Source of the DNA: Mariniflexile litorale
GTDB taxonomy: Bacteria; Bacteroidota; Bacteroidia; Flavobacteriales; Flavobacteriaceae
DNA length: 64,000 nucleotides
Reading direction: 5' to 3'
Assembly: GCF_031128465.2 (NCBI RefSeq)
Contig: NZ_CP155618.1
Location: 3,462,501 to 3,526,500 of the forward strand
Of this stretch, positions 52,675 through 62,867 are shown piece by piece. Every line of letters begins with the position of its first letter. The stretch's first letter is position 1. The notes under the pieces are model-generated. The model did not search any database, was not told where the DNA came from, and worked only from the letters and a program-made list of their open reading frames with translations. The position numbers and the translations under genes were made by a program.

Positions 52675-54675
52675 ATGAATCGATTTCTATTTTGTTTATG
52701 GTTTTTTACAGCTCTCTTTGTTCAAGGGCAACAAACTGATTATGTTGATTTTAAAAAGATAAAAGCACATATAGTGTTTGACGATTTAAAACAGAAAAAG
52801 CTTTTTGGAACCGCTTCAGTTGAATTTGACATATTAAAAAGCACCGATTCTATTTATCTAGATGCTCGTAATTTTGAAAAGGTTCGCTGTATTTTAAATG
52901 GAAAAGAAATTAGCACCATGTATGATGAGCAATACATTATAATTAAACATCCGTTTCAAATGAATACCCAACACGAAATGAATATGACTTGGGAAGTAAG
53001 GCCCCAAAAAGCTATGTATTTTATTGATTGGGAATATGAAGAGGGTAACAAACAAATATGGACCCAAGGTCAGGGGAAATATACCAGTAATTGGTTGCCT
53101 AGTATTGACGATATGAATGATAAAATCGAGTTCGATTTAAGTATTGAATTCGATAAGAATTACCAAGTTATAGCCAACGGAAAATTAATAAATAGGGAAC
53201 TAAACGATTCAACTAACACATGGTATTACGACATGCAAAAACCCATGAGTAGCTATTTAGTGGCTTTAGCGATTGGCAACTATGATAAAAAAACTGAAAT
53301 ATCCAAAAGTGGTATTCCTTTAGAAATGTATTATTATCCAGAGGATTCTTTGAAATTTGAACCCACGTATCGTTACACAAAACGTATGTTCGATTTTTTA
53401 GAAGAAGAAATAGGTGTGCCGTATCCGTGGCAAAATTACAAACAAGTGCCAGTAAAAGATTTCCTGTATGCAGGGATGGAAAACACAAGCACCACCATTT
53501 TCGCTGATAGTTTTGTTCTTGATTCTATAGCTTTTGTAGATAAAAACTATGTGAATGTGAATGCGCACGAATTAGCACATCAATGGTTTGGCGATTTGGT
53601 TACGGAAACATCTGGTACGCACCATTGGCTTCAAGAAGGTTTTGCTACGTATTATGCCTTATTAGCTGAAAAAGAAGTTTTTGGAGAAGATTATTACTAC
53701 TGGCAATTATATGAATATGCCCAAGAATTGCTAGAACAAGATAAGACAGGACAAAGCACTTCGCTTTTAAATCCAGAATCGAGTAGTACCACGTTTTATA
53801 AAAAAGGTACTTGGGTTTTGCATATGTTGCGAGAGCAAGTGGGAGATAAGGCTTTTAAAATGGCTGTTAAGAACTATTTATTAAAGTATCAATTTAAAAA
53901 TGTAGAGACCGATGATTTTATAAACGAAGTGGAGAAGGTAAGTGGACAGGATTTGAATGGGTTTGTTAAAAATTATTTGGTAGATATAGAATTTTTTAAG
54001 GATAGATTAGTGGAATTGTCAACTAAAATGTATGAGAACCAAAGAAATAAAAATGATATATTATCCTGTAAGAGTCATTTGGTTTCTACTGAAGTTTATA
54101 GTGAATGGGATTTGATTTTTGGGTCAATGAATGATTTTTATAGAGTTGATTTTTTTGAAAGATCTTTAGCGGATTCATCAATAAATAGGAATGATTTAAT
54201 AAAAGGTGTTTTGAATTCAAGAGATTTTAAAGTCCGTCAAGCCATTGCTATAAATCTAACCGAAATACCTTTAGAATTAAGGGAAGATTATGAAACCCTA
54301 TTAAACGACAAATCATATAACACCATTGAAAAAGCATTATTCAATTTATGGTTAAATTTTCCGCAAGAGCGAAATAAATACTTGAGTAAAACAAAGGGAA
54401 TTCAAGGTTTTAATGATAAAAACCTGCGCATTCTTTGGTTAACATTGGCTTTAATTACTGAGGATTTTGAACCCCATAACAAAAGAATGTATTTTAAAGA
54501 GTTAACGGATTATACAAGCCCAATGTATGGTTTTGAAATTCGTCAGAATGCTTTTCTATATTTACAACAAATAAAAGCGTGTCATGCGGCTTGTGTTGAA
54601 AATTTAAAGCAAGCCACTAATCATCATAGTTGGCAGTTTTCAAAGTTTGCTAAAGAGCTTCTTAAAGTTCTATAA
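52675..54675 (+). CDS. M1 family metallo-aminopeptidase, exported
   Basis: A zinc aminopeptidase of 666 residues with a signal peptide (MNRFLFCLWFFTALFVQG-Q). The N-terminal beta domain is followed by the exopeptidase motif YAGMENTSTTIF and the zinc site HELAHQWFGDLVTETSGTHH, with His298, Glu299 and His302, and the third ligand Glu321 in WLQEGFATYY. The end (residues 450-666) is an alpha-helical domain with HEAT-like repeats. It probably trims peptides in the periplasm or at the cell surface. It converges with the PorP/SprF gene, with only 2 bases between the stop codons and no terminator. Confidence 0.93.
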   Translation: MNRFLFCLWFFTALFVQGQQTDYVDFKKIKAHIVFDDLKQKKLFGTASVEFDILKSTDSIYLDARNFEKVRCILNGKEISTMYDEQYIIIKHPFQMNTQHEMNMTWEVRPQKAMYFIDWEYEEGNKQIWTQGQGKYTSNWLPSIDDMNDKIEFDLSIEFDKNYQVIANGKLINRELNDSTNTWYYDMQKPMSSYLVALAIGNYDKKTEISKSGIPLEMYYYPEDSLKFEPTYRYTKRMFDFLEEEIGVPYPWQNYKQVPVKDFLYAGMENTSTTIFADSFVLDSIAFVDKNYVNVNAHELAHQWFGDLVTETSGTHHWLQEGFATYYALLAEKEVFGEDYYYWQLYEYAQELLEQDKTGQSTSLLNPESSSTTFYKKGTWVLHMLREQVGDKAFKMAVKNYLLKYQFKNVETDDFINEVEKVSGQDLNGFVKNYLVDIEFFKDRLVELSTKMYENQRNKNDILSCKSHLVSTEVYSEWDLIFGSMNDFYRVDFFERSLADSSINRNDLIKGVLNSRDFKVRQAIAINLTEIPLELREDYETLLNDKSYNTIEKALFNLWLNFPQERNKYLSKTKGIQGFNDKNLRILWLTLALITEDFEPHNKRMYFKELTDYTSPMYGFEIRQNAFLYLQQIKACHAACVENLKQATNHHSWQFSKFAKELLKVL

Positions 54676-54677
54676 AT

Positions 54678-55673
54678 TTATTTCCTTCTTTCTAGATTCG
54701 TGGGGTTTCTACATATTAAACACCCTGCTAAATATGTGATTGAAAGCTCATAAACACCATTGGTTCGTCCAATGCTCGACGTGTTCAAATCATAAGAAAA
54801 GCCAAAGCGTAATTGTTCAAATTCTAAACCAACAAAGGCATTTATTGAAGTGAGTAAATCGTTATTTGCATTGTTTTTTGCAGGATTGGTAACTGCCATA
54901 GCACCTAGCATTAATTTCTCAAGTTTTATAGTGGTGCCTATATCAAATCTATTAAAACCACCTTGTTGCATATAATTGGCAGAAATGATCATGTCGTTAT
55001 AATCAAAATACGGAAACTTATAATTGCCATGTACAGAATAAAAAATATCTAGCGGCACATTGCCATTATCCAAAAAAGAAATATTTGGTCTGTTTAGATG
55101 TTTAATAGAAGCCCCAAGCCATAAATCGGTATCATTTCGTGTGTTTTTTTTATCAAAAACAAAACCAGTACCAAAATCTATAAAAGCAATATTATCATTT
55201 GCATTTAAAGCATAAGGATCGGAGGAATACGGATTAATGGTTCCAGAACCAATATTAATTTGATCTGCTAACACTAAGTTCCTAAAATTAAAAGATTTTG
55301 TACCAAAACCGACTTCTACAGCAGGTCTAAAAAACCAATCGTTAGCTAATTCTATATGATATGCAAAATTAATATTTCCTTGTAGATGGTTGTAATTGGT
55401 TTTATTTTCGTGTTGATTTAAAATACTAAAACCAATGCCTCCCACATTTTCAATCCAAGAATTAAAAAAAGCATATTCCGTATCAACTCTTAAATCAAGA
55501 CTGGGCCACTGTGTTCTATGTATTAAGCCTAAATAAGAGGCATCTTCAAAGCCCGAAAACCCTGGGTTTAAAGTTTCGGGAACTAAAAAATATTGTGAAA
55601 AAACAGGGTCTTGCGCATTTGTTTTTAAATAAAAACAAGCTATAGTAATGAGTGTTAGTAGTTTGAATTTCAT
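54678..55673 (-). CDS. PorP/SprF family type IX secretion outer-membrane protein
   Basis: A 331-residue beta-barrel with a signal peptide (TIACFYLKTNA-Q) and the family start DPVFSQYFLVPETLNPGFSG, HRTQWPSL. In Flavobacterium johnsoniae SprF is needed for secretion of the adhesin SprB, and PorP/SprF proteins are encoded next to large cargo with the type B sorting domain. That is the case here: the gene follows the giant adhesin by 17 bases on the same strand. It probably anchors or guides that one cargo. Confidence 0.93.
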   Translation of the reverse strand: MKFKLLTLITIACFYLKTNAQDPVFSQYFLVPETLNPGFSGFEDASYLGLIHRTQWPSLDLRVDTEYAFFNSWIENVGGIGFSILNQHENKTNYNHLQGNINFAYHIELANDWFFRPAVEVGFGTKSFNFRNLVLADQINIGSGTINPYSSDPYALNANDNIAFIDFGTGFVFDKKNTRNDTDLWLGASIKHLNRPNISFLDNGNVPLDIFYSVHGNYKFPYFDYNDMIISANYMQQGGFNRFDIGTTIKLEKLMLGAMAVTNPAKNNANNDLLTSINAFVGLEFEQLRFGFSYDLNTSSIGRTNGVYELSITYLAGCLICRNPTNLERRK

Positions 55674-55690
55674 CTATATCTATTCTGTTT

Positions 55691-58600
55691 TTACTTAATT
55701 AAAACTAATGATCCTTCTGTTGTGATGGTGTGTTTGTAAAAGGTTTTGGAGGTAAGTTTATAATAATAGTTACCATTTTCACTAGGAATGCCTTTTATTT
55801 TTCCGTCCCAACCTCTAATGTTTTCTCCTGTTTCAGTATATATAATACCACCCCATGTATCGTAAATATGAAGTGTCATATTATTCAGCATAACAAAAAC
55901 AGGGGCGAAGTAATCGTTTAAACCGTCGTTATTTGGTGTAAAGGCATTAGGCATGATAATGCTGTAACCTTTTTCAATTACTAATGTGGTTTCGCTCGAA
56001 TATTCACATCCAAATGGATAGGTGACTGTTTGTTTAATGGTGTATGTGCCTTCTTTAACATATATATGCTCTGGACTTTCTTCGTTTGAAAAATTACCAT
56101 CTCCAAAGTCCCAGGATATATTAATAAAATCGCCCAGAGATCCATTTGTGAATTTAATAGGGTCGTAAATAGAATACAAATTGTAAACACTTAAACCAAA
56201 GGAATCTGTAGTAAAACGGGAGTCATCTAGTACGGGCGTTTTTACTTGAAGGGAAAACTCTTTAACACAGCCAAAGCTGTCTTCAACAGTAAGAATCACT
56301 AAACCATTGGTGTCGGTTCTCATTATTTCGTTATTAGCACCACTAATAATTCCACTAGACCAACTTAGTTGGTAGGGTGGGATACCTCCTTTAACATGGG
56401 CTATAAATGTTTGATCGACGTATTTGGTTTCACAATTAAAATCTGTTATGACTTCAAAAGGAGCCTCTAATGGAGCAAATCTTTTTACTTCCCATGTTTC
56501 AGATAGTTTGCAGTTATTGGCGTCGGTGATGGTGACGGTATAAATACCCGGAGGAATGTTTGACAAATCTTCTATTCTAGACCCATTACTCCAAGAAATG
56601 GATAAAGGTAATGTGCCTCCAGTAACCTCAAGATTTATAGCTCCAGAATTAACGTCATCGCAATCTAAAGCATCTGTTACATCGCCAATTAATTTTAACG
56701 GAAAAGGTTCTTTAATGGTGAACGTTTCTTGTATAACACAGCCTTTAGCATCCGTAATAGTTACTGAGTAAGTTCCTGGGCCTATGTTGTTTCGTTCGTT
56801 TCCAGCGGTGGAGCCATCACTCCAAACTAAGGAAACAGGTTTTTCACCACCAACAAGATTTAGTTTAATACTACCATCGTTTTCTCCAAAGCACGACACA
56901 TTTTTTACGATTGGGTTGATATCAAAAATAGGAGCATTAGCCAAAACTATAGGGAAATTAACAACACAATTTAAGGCATCAGTTACCGTCACAATATAAG
57001 TACCATGCGACAAATTATTTTGAACCATGCCAGTACCTAAATTACTCCATACTACAGGTTCATAAGGTGGTACACCACCAGAAATACCATGTATGGTGAT
57101 AACGCCACTATCATCATTATAACATATAATTTCTTTTACGGTGTAGTCTAGTTTTATTTGAGGATTTTGAGGCACAATAACTTGCAAGTTTTTACTACAC
57201 CCAGAGTTATCGAAAACCGTTAAGTTGTAAGTGCCTGCTTCTATATTATTTAAATTTTGAAGACTACTTCTAAAACCATTGGGTCCTGTCCAAGACCATC
57301 TGTAATTAGGCCTGCCTCCAAGGGCATTTACTTCAATTTTACCAGTAAAAGAACCGTAACAAAGAATGATGTCTACAGGATTGGTTAGACTTACTTCTAA
57401 TAATGGCGGTTCAATGATGGTGTAACTTCCTGTTAGGGTATTGCAATTGTTAACTTCGGTAATAGTTACTTCGTAATCACCAGGTTTGAGGTTGCTTAAA
57501 TCTTCAGTAGCCGCAGTAAATGTTGGGTCTCCAATTTTAATCCAAGTAAAATTGTAAGGAGGTGTGCCTCCTAAAGTGGTTAGATTGATTCTGCCATCGT
57601 TAAGACCGAAGCAAGAAATATCATTTTTACCATCATATGAAAATCTAAATACGCCAGGTTCGGTTACTAGAAATGAGTTGTTATAAGGGCATTTGCCGTT
57701 ATCGGTTATGTTTAAAGTATAATAGCCAGGTTGTAAATTAGAAATATCTTCATTTGAACTTGAAAAGCCATTAGGTCCTAACCAACTAATTGTATATGGG
57801 TTTCCTGATGAAAAGGGGATACCGCCTGATATATCAATATTTATAGAGCCGTTATTAGACCCCGAACATGTGCCATTTACGACGCTAGGAGTTACCTTGA
57901 TTAATGGGTTAACCGTTACTGTAATAGTGAAATCAGGGCCAGGACAGGATCCTGATACGGGAGAAACGGTATAGGTAACAGTAGCAGGAGCATTTGTGTT
58001 ATTTGTTAATGTCTGGCTGATACTTGTGCGTGGTGTAAATTGTCCAGAAGCACCACTTATGGCACCTGCAGGACTTATTACGGGGTTGCCCCAAGTATAG
58101 GTTGTACTAGAAGGAACATTATCTGTGCCGTTAGAGGTTGGTCTTACTTGAAAGTTTTGTCCACTGCATATATCTATAGCTTTGGGAGAAATAATAGGTG
58201 ATAAAACTAAATCTACTGAAAAGTTTTGATTTTTAGTAGTAGTCCCACAGCTATTTGTAACACTAAAAGTTACTGTATAATTTCCACTTGTAGAATAGTT
58301 TATTTTTCCAGGATTTAATAAGGTGGATGACGAAGGCGTTCCACCAGGAAAACTCCATAGATAGGTGATTTCAGAACTGGGTGAGCATGTTTCTTCAACG
58401 GTTCCAACTGGAAAAATAGAAGCTGATTGACAAAAATTAGAGAGTGGTTGTAAAGTTGTAACTGGTGGTTTTTTTACATCAATACGTTTGGTAATCGAAT
58501 TATTGATGCCGCATGAGTTCCTTGTAGTTAATCTCAAGTAGTATATACCAGGTGTTATAAAAGAGATGGCAGGATTTTTAGAATTTCTATTCGTACTATT

Positions 58601-60031
58601 CGCGAAATTCCAACGTTCTGGTTCTTCTCCGCAATAGGCTTCAGAATAGGAAATAACATCCCAAGTATAGGTTTCTGCTCCACAACTTAAACGCGTATCG
58701 GTCGTATTTGTTAATTGTAAAGGGACTGAAGCACAGGCATTATTAAATGTGAAATTGGGTACTAATATAGGCTCAATACAAATGGTTTTAGTTACCGTAG
58801 CTCCTTTTCCACAAGGGGTTTCAGCAGACAAAGTAATGGTATAATTTCCAGGAGTCGTGTAAACATGACTTGGATTAACGGCTCTTGATTGGGGACTACC
58901 ATCTCCAAAATCCCAAGTATAGACATTAACAGTGCTACAATCATTTGTAAATCCTGCGATGGTTGTATTATTAAAATAAACAGATGTATTGGCGCATGCA
59001 ATGCTACCAACATTGAAATTTACTATTGGTACGTCTAAAATAATAATGGGTCCAGCAGTAAGGAAAGTACTACCACACGATGTAGTTATGGTTAAGCTCA
59101 CTGTATTTCCGCCAGGGCAGTTAAATCTAGTAAATGTATGTGGTATAGGGAAATTTTGAGAAGCAGGTGGGTTTGCCGAATTAAAATAGGGCGAGCTTTC
59201 TAACTGGGTTTGTGTATAATTAGCCGTAGTGCCGTCTCCATAATTTACAAAATAATTAGTGTCGGATGGATTGGAAGCCCAAGACCCAATAGCAAATGCC
59301 ATATGCGAAACAGGTGTACATAAATTGGTTGTATTTCCGGGTGCTATTAATGCGCCAATGGGGTTGTTAGAGTTTTTTACAACATAAGTAACGGCGTTGT
59401 TGCAGCCACTAGCTCCAATTCCAGTTATTACCATATTAAAAGACCCTAATTTTGTATAAGTATGCATTCTAGGAAATACGACATTTGTTTCAAAGGAACC
59501 ATCTCCCCATTCTATATTATATGAAGTAATACAGGAAGCAGAAGCCGAATTGTTGCCAACATTAATGGTGTATTGAAGGTCGGTATTATTATCTCCACAC
59601 TTTTCAAAAGGGGCTGAAGATCCAGTAGGCGCATTTAAATTGACAAATTTTAAATCTGGTTTTTGCTGAACAGAAACCGTTTTAGTTATAGAATTGCTTG
59701 TTCCATTAGCATCTGTAACGGTTAAAGAAACATTGTTGTTTTGAAATCCGCATCCTAACGCCGTAAATGCGAATGTTGGGTTGCTATTGGTAGATGTTTT
59801 TCCGCCTCCAAAATTCCATAAAAAAGTAAACGGAGCATCTCCTGTAACTATAGGCGTAAATGTAATAGGCGTACCTGAGCAAGAATTGTTATTATTAAAA
59901 CTAAAATCTATAGTAGGCGGTAACGCAGAAGTGTTAATTTTATGAGATACTTCTATGATTTTATTGAGTCCAAAAAAGGAAACAGTTAATAAAGCGCACA
60001 AGGAAATGGCTAAAAAGTATTTTTTGCTCAT
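55691..60031 (-). CDS. Giant PKD/SprB-repeat adhesin with T9SS type B sorting domain
   Basis: A cell-surface protein of 1,446 residues. It has a signal anchor (YFLAISLCALLTVSFFGLN), then about 680 residues of PKD-like domains (TFLWNFGGGKTS, VYTWDFGDGSPQ, TYLWSFPGGTPS). From about 710 to 1180 there are seven or so SprB repeats with the pattern 'C-G-NDGSI...GG.PPY...W..G....NL..G.Y.V.ITD..GC'. A further PKD domain (INISWDFGDGNFSNEES) and the gliding-type C-terminal domain IIMPNAFTPNNDGLNDYFAP to TEGSLVLIK follow. The layout copies SprB, the mobile gliding adhesin, at a quarter of its size. The PorP/SprF partner follows at once. Likely role: attachment or gliding on surfaces or polysaccharides. 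Confidence 0.95.
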   Translation of the reverse strand: MSKKYFLAISLCALLTVSFFGLNKIIEVSHKINTSALPPTIDFSFNNNNSCSGTPITFTPIVTGDAPFTFLWNFGGGKTSTNSNPTFAFTALGCGFQNNNVSLTVTDANGTSNSITKTVSVQQKPDLKFVNLNAPTGSSAPFEKCGDNNTDLQYTINVGNNSASASCITSYNIEWGDGSFETNVVFPRMHTYTKLGSFNMVITGIGASGCNNAVTYVVKNSNNPIGALIAPGNTTNLCTPVSHMAFAIGSWASNPSDTNYFVNYGDGTTANYTQTQLESSPYFNSANPPASQNFPIPHTFTRFNCPGGNTVSLTITTSCGSTFLTAGPIIILDVPIVNFNVGSIACANTSVYFNNTTIAGFTNDCSTVNVYTWDFGDGSPQSRAVNPSHVYTTPGNYTITLSAETPCGKGATVTKTICIEPILVPNFTFNNACASVPLQLTNTTDTRLSCGAETYTWDVISYSEAYCGEEPERWNFANSTNRNSKNPAISFITPGIYYLRLTTRNSCGINNSITKRIDVKKPPVTTLQPLSNFCQSASIFPVGTVEETCSPSSEITYLWSFPGGTPSSSTLLNPGKINYSTSGNYTVTFSVTNSCGTTTKNQNFSVDLVLSPIISPKAIDICSGQNFQVRPTSNGTDNVPSSTTYTWGNPVISPAGAISGASGQFTPRTSISQTLTNNTNAPATVTYTVSPVSGSCPGPDFTITVTVNPLIKVTPSVVNGTCSGSNNGSINIDISGGIPFSSGNPYTISWLGPNGFSSSNEDISNLQPGYYTLNITDNGKCPYNNSFLVTEPGVFRFSYDGKNDISCFGLNDGRINLTTLGGTPPYNFTWIKIGDPTFTAATEDLSNLKPGDYEVTITEVNNCNTLTGSYTIIEPPLLEVSLTNPVDIILCYGSFTGKIEVNALGGRPNYRWSWTGPNGFRSSLQNLNNIEAGTYNLTVFDNSGCSKNLQVIVPQNPQIKLDYTVKEIICYNDDSGVITIHGISGGVPPYEPVVWSNLGTGMVQNNLSHGTYIVTVTDALNCVVNFPIVLANAPIFDINPIVKNVSCFGENDGSIKLNLVGGEKPVSLVWSDGSTAGNERNNIGPGTYSVTITDAKGCVIQETFTIKEPFPLKLIGDVTDALDCDDVNSGAINLEVTGGTLPLSISWSNGSRIEDLSNIPPGIYTVTITDANNCKLSETWEVKRFAPLEAPFEVITDFNCETKYVDQTFIAHVKGGIPPYQLSWSSGIISGANNEIMRTDTNGLVILTVEDSFGCVKEFSLQVKTPVLDDSRFTTDSFGLSVYNLYSIYDPIKFTNGSLGDFINISWDFGDGNFSNEESPEHIYVKEGTYTIKQTVTYPFGCEYSSETTLVIEKGYSIIMPNAFTPNNDGLNDYFAPVFVMLNNMTLHIYDTWGGIIYTETGENIRGWDGKIKGIPSENGNYYYKLTSKTFYKHTITTEGSLVLIK

Positions 60032-60264
60032 GTAGTCTAATTAGTGATAATTGAAAACGAAAGTAGGTTTTTTTTACAAAAAATAATCTTTTCAGCTACA
60101 TATATTAAAGTCTTTTCTATGAAATGCATAATTGAATATATAAAATGCAGTTTTATAGTTCTTCTTATCGATTAAATGCTTTCTATAAAGTCTAATTGAA
60201 TATTTTAATTAGGTGTCCGTCTTAATTGATTTTCTTATTTTATATTTACCTATAAAATTTGAAC

Positions 60265-61167
60265 ATGAGAGCATTAGTAATTTCTGGAGGGGGTAGTAAA
60301 GGGGCTTTTGCAGGAGGTGTAGCACAATACCTTATTGAAGAACTTAAGCGTGATTACCAATTGTATCTTGGTACGTCTACAGGAAGTCTATTAACATCTC
60401 ATTTGGCATTGCGAAAAATAGAAAAGATTAAAGAGGTTTATACGAACGTTACAAATGATAGTATTTTTAACGTATGTCCTTTTGTGATAAAGCAAAAACA
60501 CGGGAGTCAAAACATTGCTATTAATCATGTGAGTGTGTTGTTTAATTTGTTAAGAGGGAGTAAAACCTTTGGTGAAAGTCATAATTTAAGAGCCTTAATA
60601 AGAGCCACTTTAACCGAGGAGGAGTTTTTAGTTTTAAAGTCTTCTGTTAAAGATATTGTGGTAACAGTATCTAATTTATCTCTCAATCAAGTAGAATATA
60701 AATCTTTGAAAGATTTTGATTATGAAGCATTTATTGATTGGATTTGGATTTCATGTAACTATACACCATTTATGACTTTGGTTAAAAAAGATGGTTGTGA
60801 ATATGCCGATGGGGGTTTGGGGAATATGGTGCCTATAGAAGAAGCTATAAGTCGAGGAGCCACCGAAGTGGATGCTATAATTTTACAAACGGAAGTCAAT
60901 CAATTTAATAGATTGCCATCAAAAAATCCTTTTTCGTTATTAACAAATATGTTTTCTTTTATGTTAGACAGAATTGAATCTCAAAACATACGTATTGGGA
61001 AATTTGCAGCAACTCATAATGATGCCATTATTAATTTTTACTATGCACCCACTGTTTTAACGATCAATTCTCTTATTTTTAACAAAGAAAAAATGACCAA
61101 ATGGTGGGAAAGTGGGTATGATTTTGCAAAATTTAAAAACCAAGAAATAAGTCAATTAGAAAATTAA
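60265..61167 (+). CDS. Patatin-like phospholipase, first of a tandem pair
   Basis: A 300-residue patatin-fold lipase starting MRALVISGGGSKGAFAGGVA at ATG 60265 (a TTG 6 bases earlier is not needed). It has the oxyanion glycine-rich GGGSKG loop, nucleophile Ser38 in GTSTGS, and catalytic Asp in YADGGLG. There is no signal peptide. The C-terminal FNKEKMTKWWESGYDFAK tail is shared with the next gene. It probably hydrolyses acyl lipids in the cytoplasm or, if injected, elsewhere. The two genes are 2 bases apart and clearly arose by duplication. The gap upstream (60032-60258) is AT-rich with no feature that I can name. Confidence 0.92.
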   Translation: MRALVISGGGSKGAFAGGVAQYLIEELKRDYQLYLGTSTGSLLTSHLALRKIEKIKEVYTNVTNDSIFNVCPFVIKQKHGSQNIAINHVSVLFNLLRGSKTFGESHNLRALIRATLTEEEFLVLKSSVKDIVVTVSNLSLNQVEYKSLKDFDYEAFIDWIWISCNYTPFMTLVKKDGCEYADGGLGNMVPIEEAISRGATEVDAIILQTEVNQFNRLPSKNPFSLLTNMFSFMLDRIESQNIRIGKFAATHNDAIINFYYAPTVLTINSLIFNKEKMTKWWESGYDFAKFKNQEISQLEN

Positions 61168-61169
61168 AT

Positions 61170-62075
61170 ATGAGGGCATTAGTAATTTCAGGAGGTGGAA
61201 GTAAAGGGGCATATGCAGGTGGTGTAGCCGAATATTTAATTAAAGAAAAAGGACATACTTATGATTTGTTTGTAGGAACTTCTACAGGAAGTTTGTTAGT
61301 ACCACACATCGCGGCGGGTAAAATTGATAAGATTTATGATGTGTTTACAGATGTTAAGCAAAGTAATATTTTTAGTGTAAACCCTTTTCGTACCCGAAAA
61401 AAAGGGGATAGAGAATATGTGTCTATAAATTTTATGAACTCCTTATGGCAGTTTATAAAGAAGAAACGCACCTTTGGAGAGAGTAAAGCATTAAAGCGTT
61501 ATCTTAAAAAGCATTTTACCGAAGAAGAATATAATTTAATAAAAGCAACCAAAGAAGATGTGGTTGTAACGGTATCAAATTTATCTTTAAATAAAGTAGA
61601 ATATAAGTCTATTAAAGATTTTTCATATGAAGAATTTTGTGAATGGATTTGGATTTCATGTAACTATATTCCTTTTATGTCTATAGCAAAAGTAAATGGG
61701 TTTGAGTATGCCGATGGCGCTTTTGGTTGCGTTGTGCCCATACGAGAAGCTATCCAACGCGGAGCCACAGAAATAGACGCTGTGGTTTTGGAATCTGAAA
61801 ACATGGAATACATGAAAGTTTTGGGTAAAAACCCGTTTTCACTCATGCTTAATTTGTTTGGACATTTGTTAGACCAAGTAGAGCGCAGTGATATTTTAAT
61901 AGGAAAACTCGCTGCTAAGAATAGAGGGGTGACACTTAATTTATATTACACACCTTCAAAACTTACCGAAAACTCCTTGATATTCAATAAAAAATTAATG
62001 ATTTCTTGGTGGCAACAAGGATTTGATTATGCGAAAAATAAGCATACCGAAGCTATGTCAAATGAAGTACGCTAA
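61170..62075 (+). CDS. Patatin-like phospholipase, second of a tandem pair
   Basis: The protein (301 residues) aligns along its full length with its upstream neighbour: MRALVISGGGSKGAYAGGVA, GTSTGSLLVPHIAAGKIDKI, VVVTVSNLSLNKVEYKSIKD, WIWISCNYIPFMSIAKVNGF, EYADGAFGCVVPIREAIQRG, NSLIFNKKLMISWW. The Ser in GTSTGS and Asp in YADGAFG are kept, so both copies should be active. Differences cluster at residues 45-105 and in the lid-like region near 210-235, which suggests different acyl or head-group preference. Its stop is 5 bases from the stop of the convergent next gene. Confidence 0.92.
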   Translation: MRALVISGGGSKGAYAGGVAEYLIKEKGHTYDLFVGTSTGSLLVPHIAAGKIDKIYDVFTDVKQSNIFSVNPFRTRKKGDREYVSINFMNSLWQFIKKKRTFGESKALKRYLKKHFTEEEYNLIKATKEDVVVTVSNLSLNKVEYKSIKDFSYEEFCEWIWISCNYIPFMSIAKVNGFEYADGAFGCVVPIREAIQRGATEIDAVVLESENMEYMKVLGKNPFSLMLNLFGHLLDQVERSDILIGKLAAKNRGVTLNLYYTPSKLTENSLIFNKKLMISWWQQGFDYAKNKHTEAMSNEVR

Positions 62076-62080
62076 TTAAT

Positions 62081-62602
62081 TTACCACAATTCAGAGACTT
62101 CTTCTTTTATAAACGATAAGGCAGCATCGCTGGGAGAAAGGTGTTCCATCATTTCTGTTAAAATAACTTCTCTAAGTTTATTAGCCGTATCCGTTTTTTC
62201 AAGTAAACTTGCTTTTCTTATTAATTGAATGGTGGCATTTTTTGCGGCATTAATAATCTTCCAGCACTTCTCACTTACATAGATTTGTTGTGTTAAATTG
62301 TGTTCAAATTCCTGTTCAATACTATGTATAATTAAAGCTTCATAATCTTCTTTGCTTGAGGATATAGGAGAAACCCTAATTAATAAATTAGAAGGTGTAA
62401 TGCGTTCTAAAAATAACACCATGCGTTCGTAGGCCTGCAATCGCATTGGTAAAGCATTAACTTGTAAATCTTTTTTTAACAGATAGCGTCTTCTGCCATC
62501 TTCATTTTTTATGTGTTCTTTAAAAAAGTGGTAAGCAATAAGTCCTGTAATTAATGAAGGAATGGCGAATAAAAATATATCAATTAATCTGTAGGCATCC
62601 AT
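62081..62602 (-). CDS. Membrane-anchored hypothetical protein conserved-looking in flavobacteria
   Basis: A 173-residue protein with one N-terminal membrane helix (IDIFLFAIPSLITGLIAYHF) and a helical cytoplasmic part: LPMRLQAYERMVLFLERITP, EDYEALIIHSIEQEFEHNLT, WKIINAAKNATIQLIRKASL, TEMMEHLSPSDAALSFIKEE. It looks like a well-folded, real protein, but I cannot name its function. A possible -7 box TATATTTG (62696-62689, minus strand) lies 87 bases upstream. The 265-base gap upstream holds nothing else I can see. Confidence 0.75.
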   Translation of the reverse strand: MDAYRLIDIFLFAIPSLITGLIAYHFFKEHIKNEDGRRRYLLKKDLQVNALPMRLQAYERMVLFLERITPSNLLIRVSPISSSKEDYEALIIHSIEQEFEHNLTQQIYVSEKCWKIINAAKNATIQLIRKASLLEKTDTANKLREVILTEMMEHLSPSDAALSFIKEEVSELW

Positions 62603-62867
62603 AAAATACTATTTGGTTAAGTTTGTATGTGTTAATTAGCTATTAAAGTATGGTGTATACTGCAATCCATAACTAATTTTTTTTGTTCCAAATATAAACA
62701 ATCTTTTAAATTTTGAAGAGTGTAATGAAAGTGAAGTAAAAATTTATTGTTTATACATTCATGACAGAAGAAGTTAAGACTGAATATTTCTTTGAGGAGG
62801 CGTAATTAGAATTTAATATAGTATTACTAATAGAAAGTTACACTGCATGGAATGGACCCGTTTCACT

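Noticed and set aside
60265-62075. A CBASS-like defence operon based on patatin effectors
   Set aside because: No cyclase, ubiquitin-like or HORMA/TRIP13 gene is adjacent; the neighbours are an adhesin operon and a hypothetical membrane protein.
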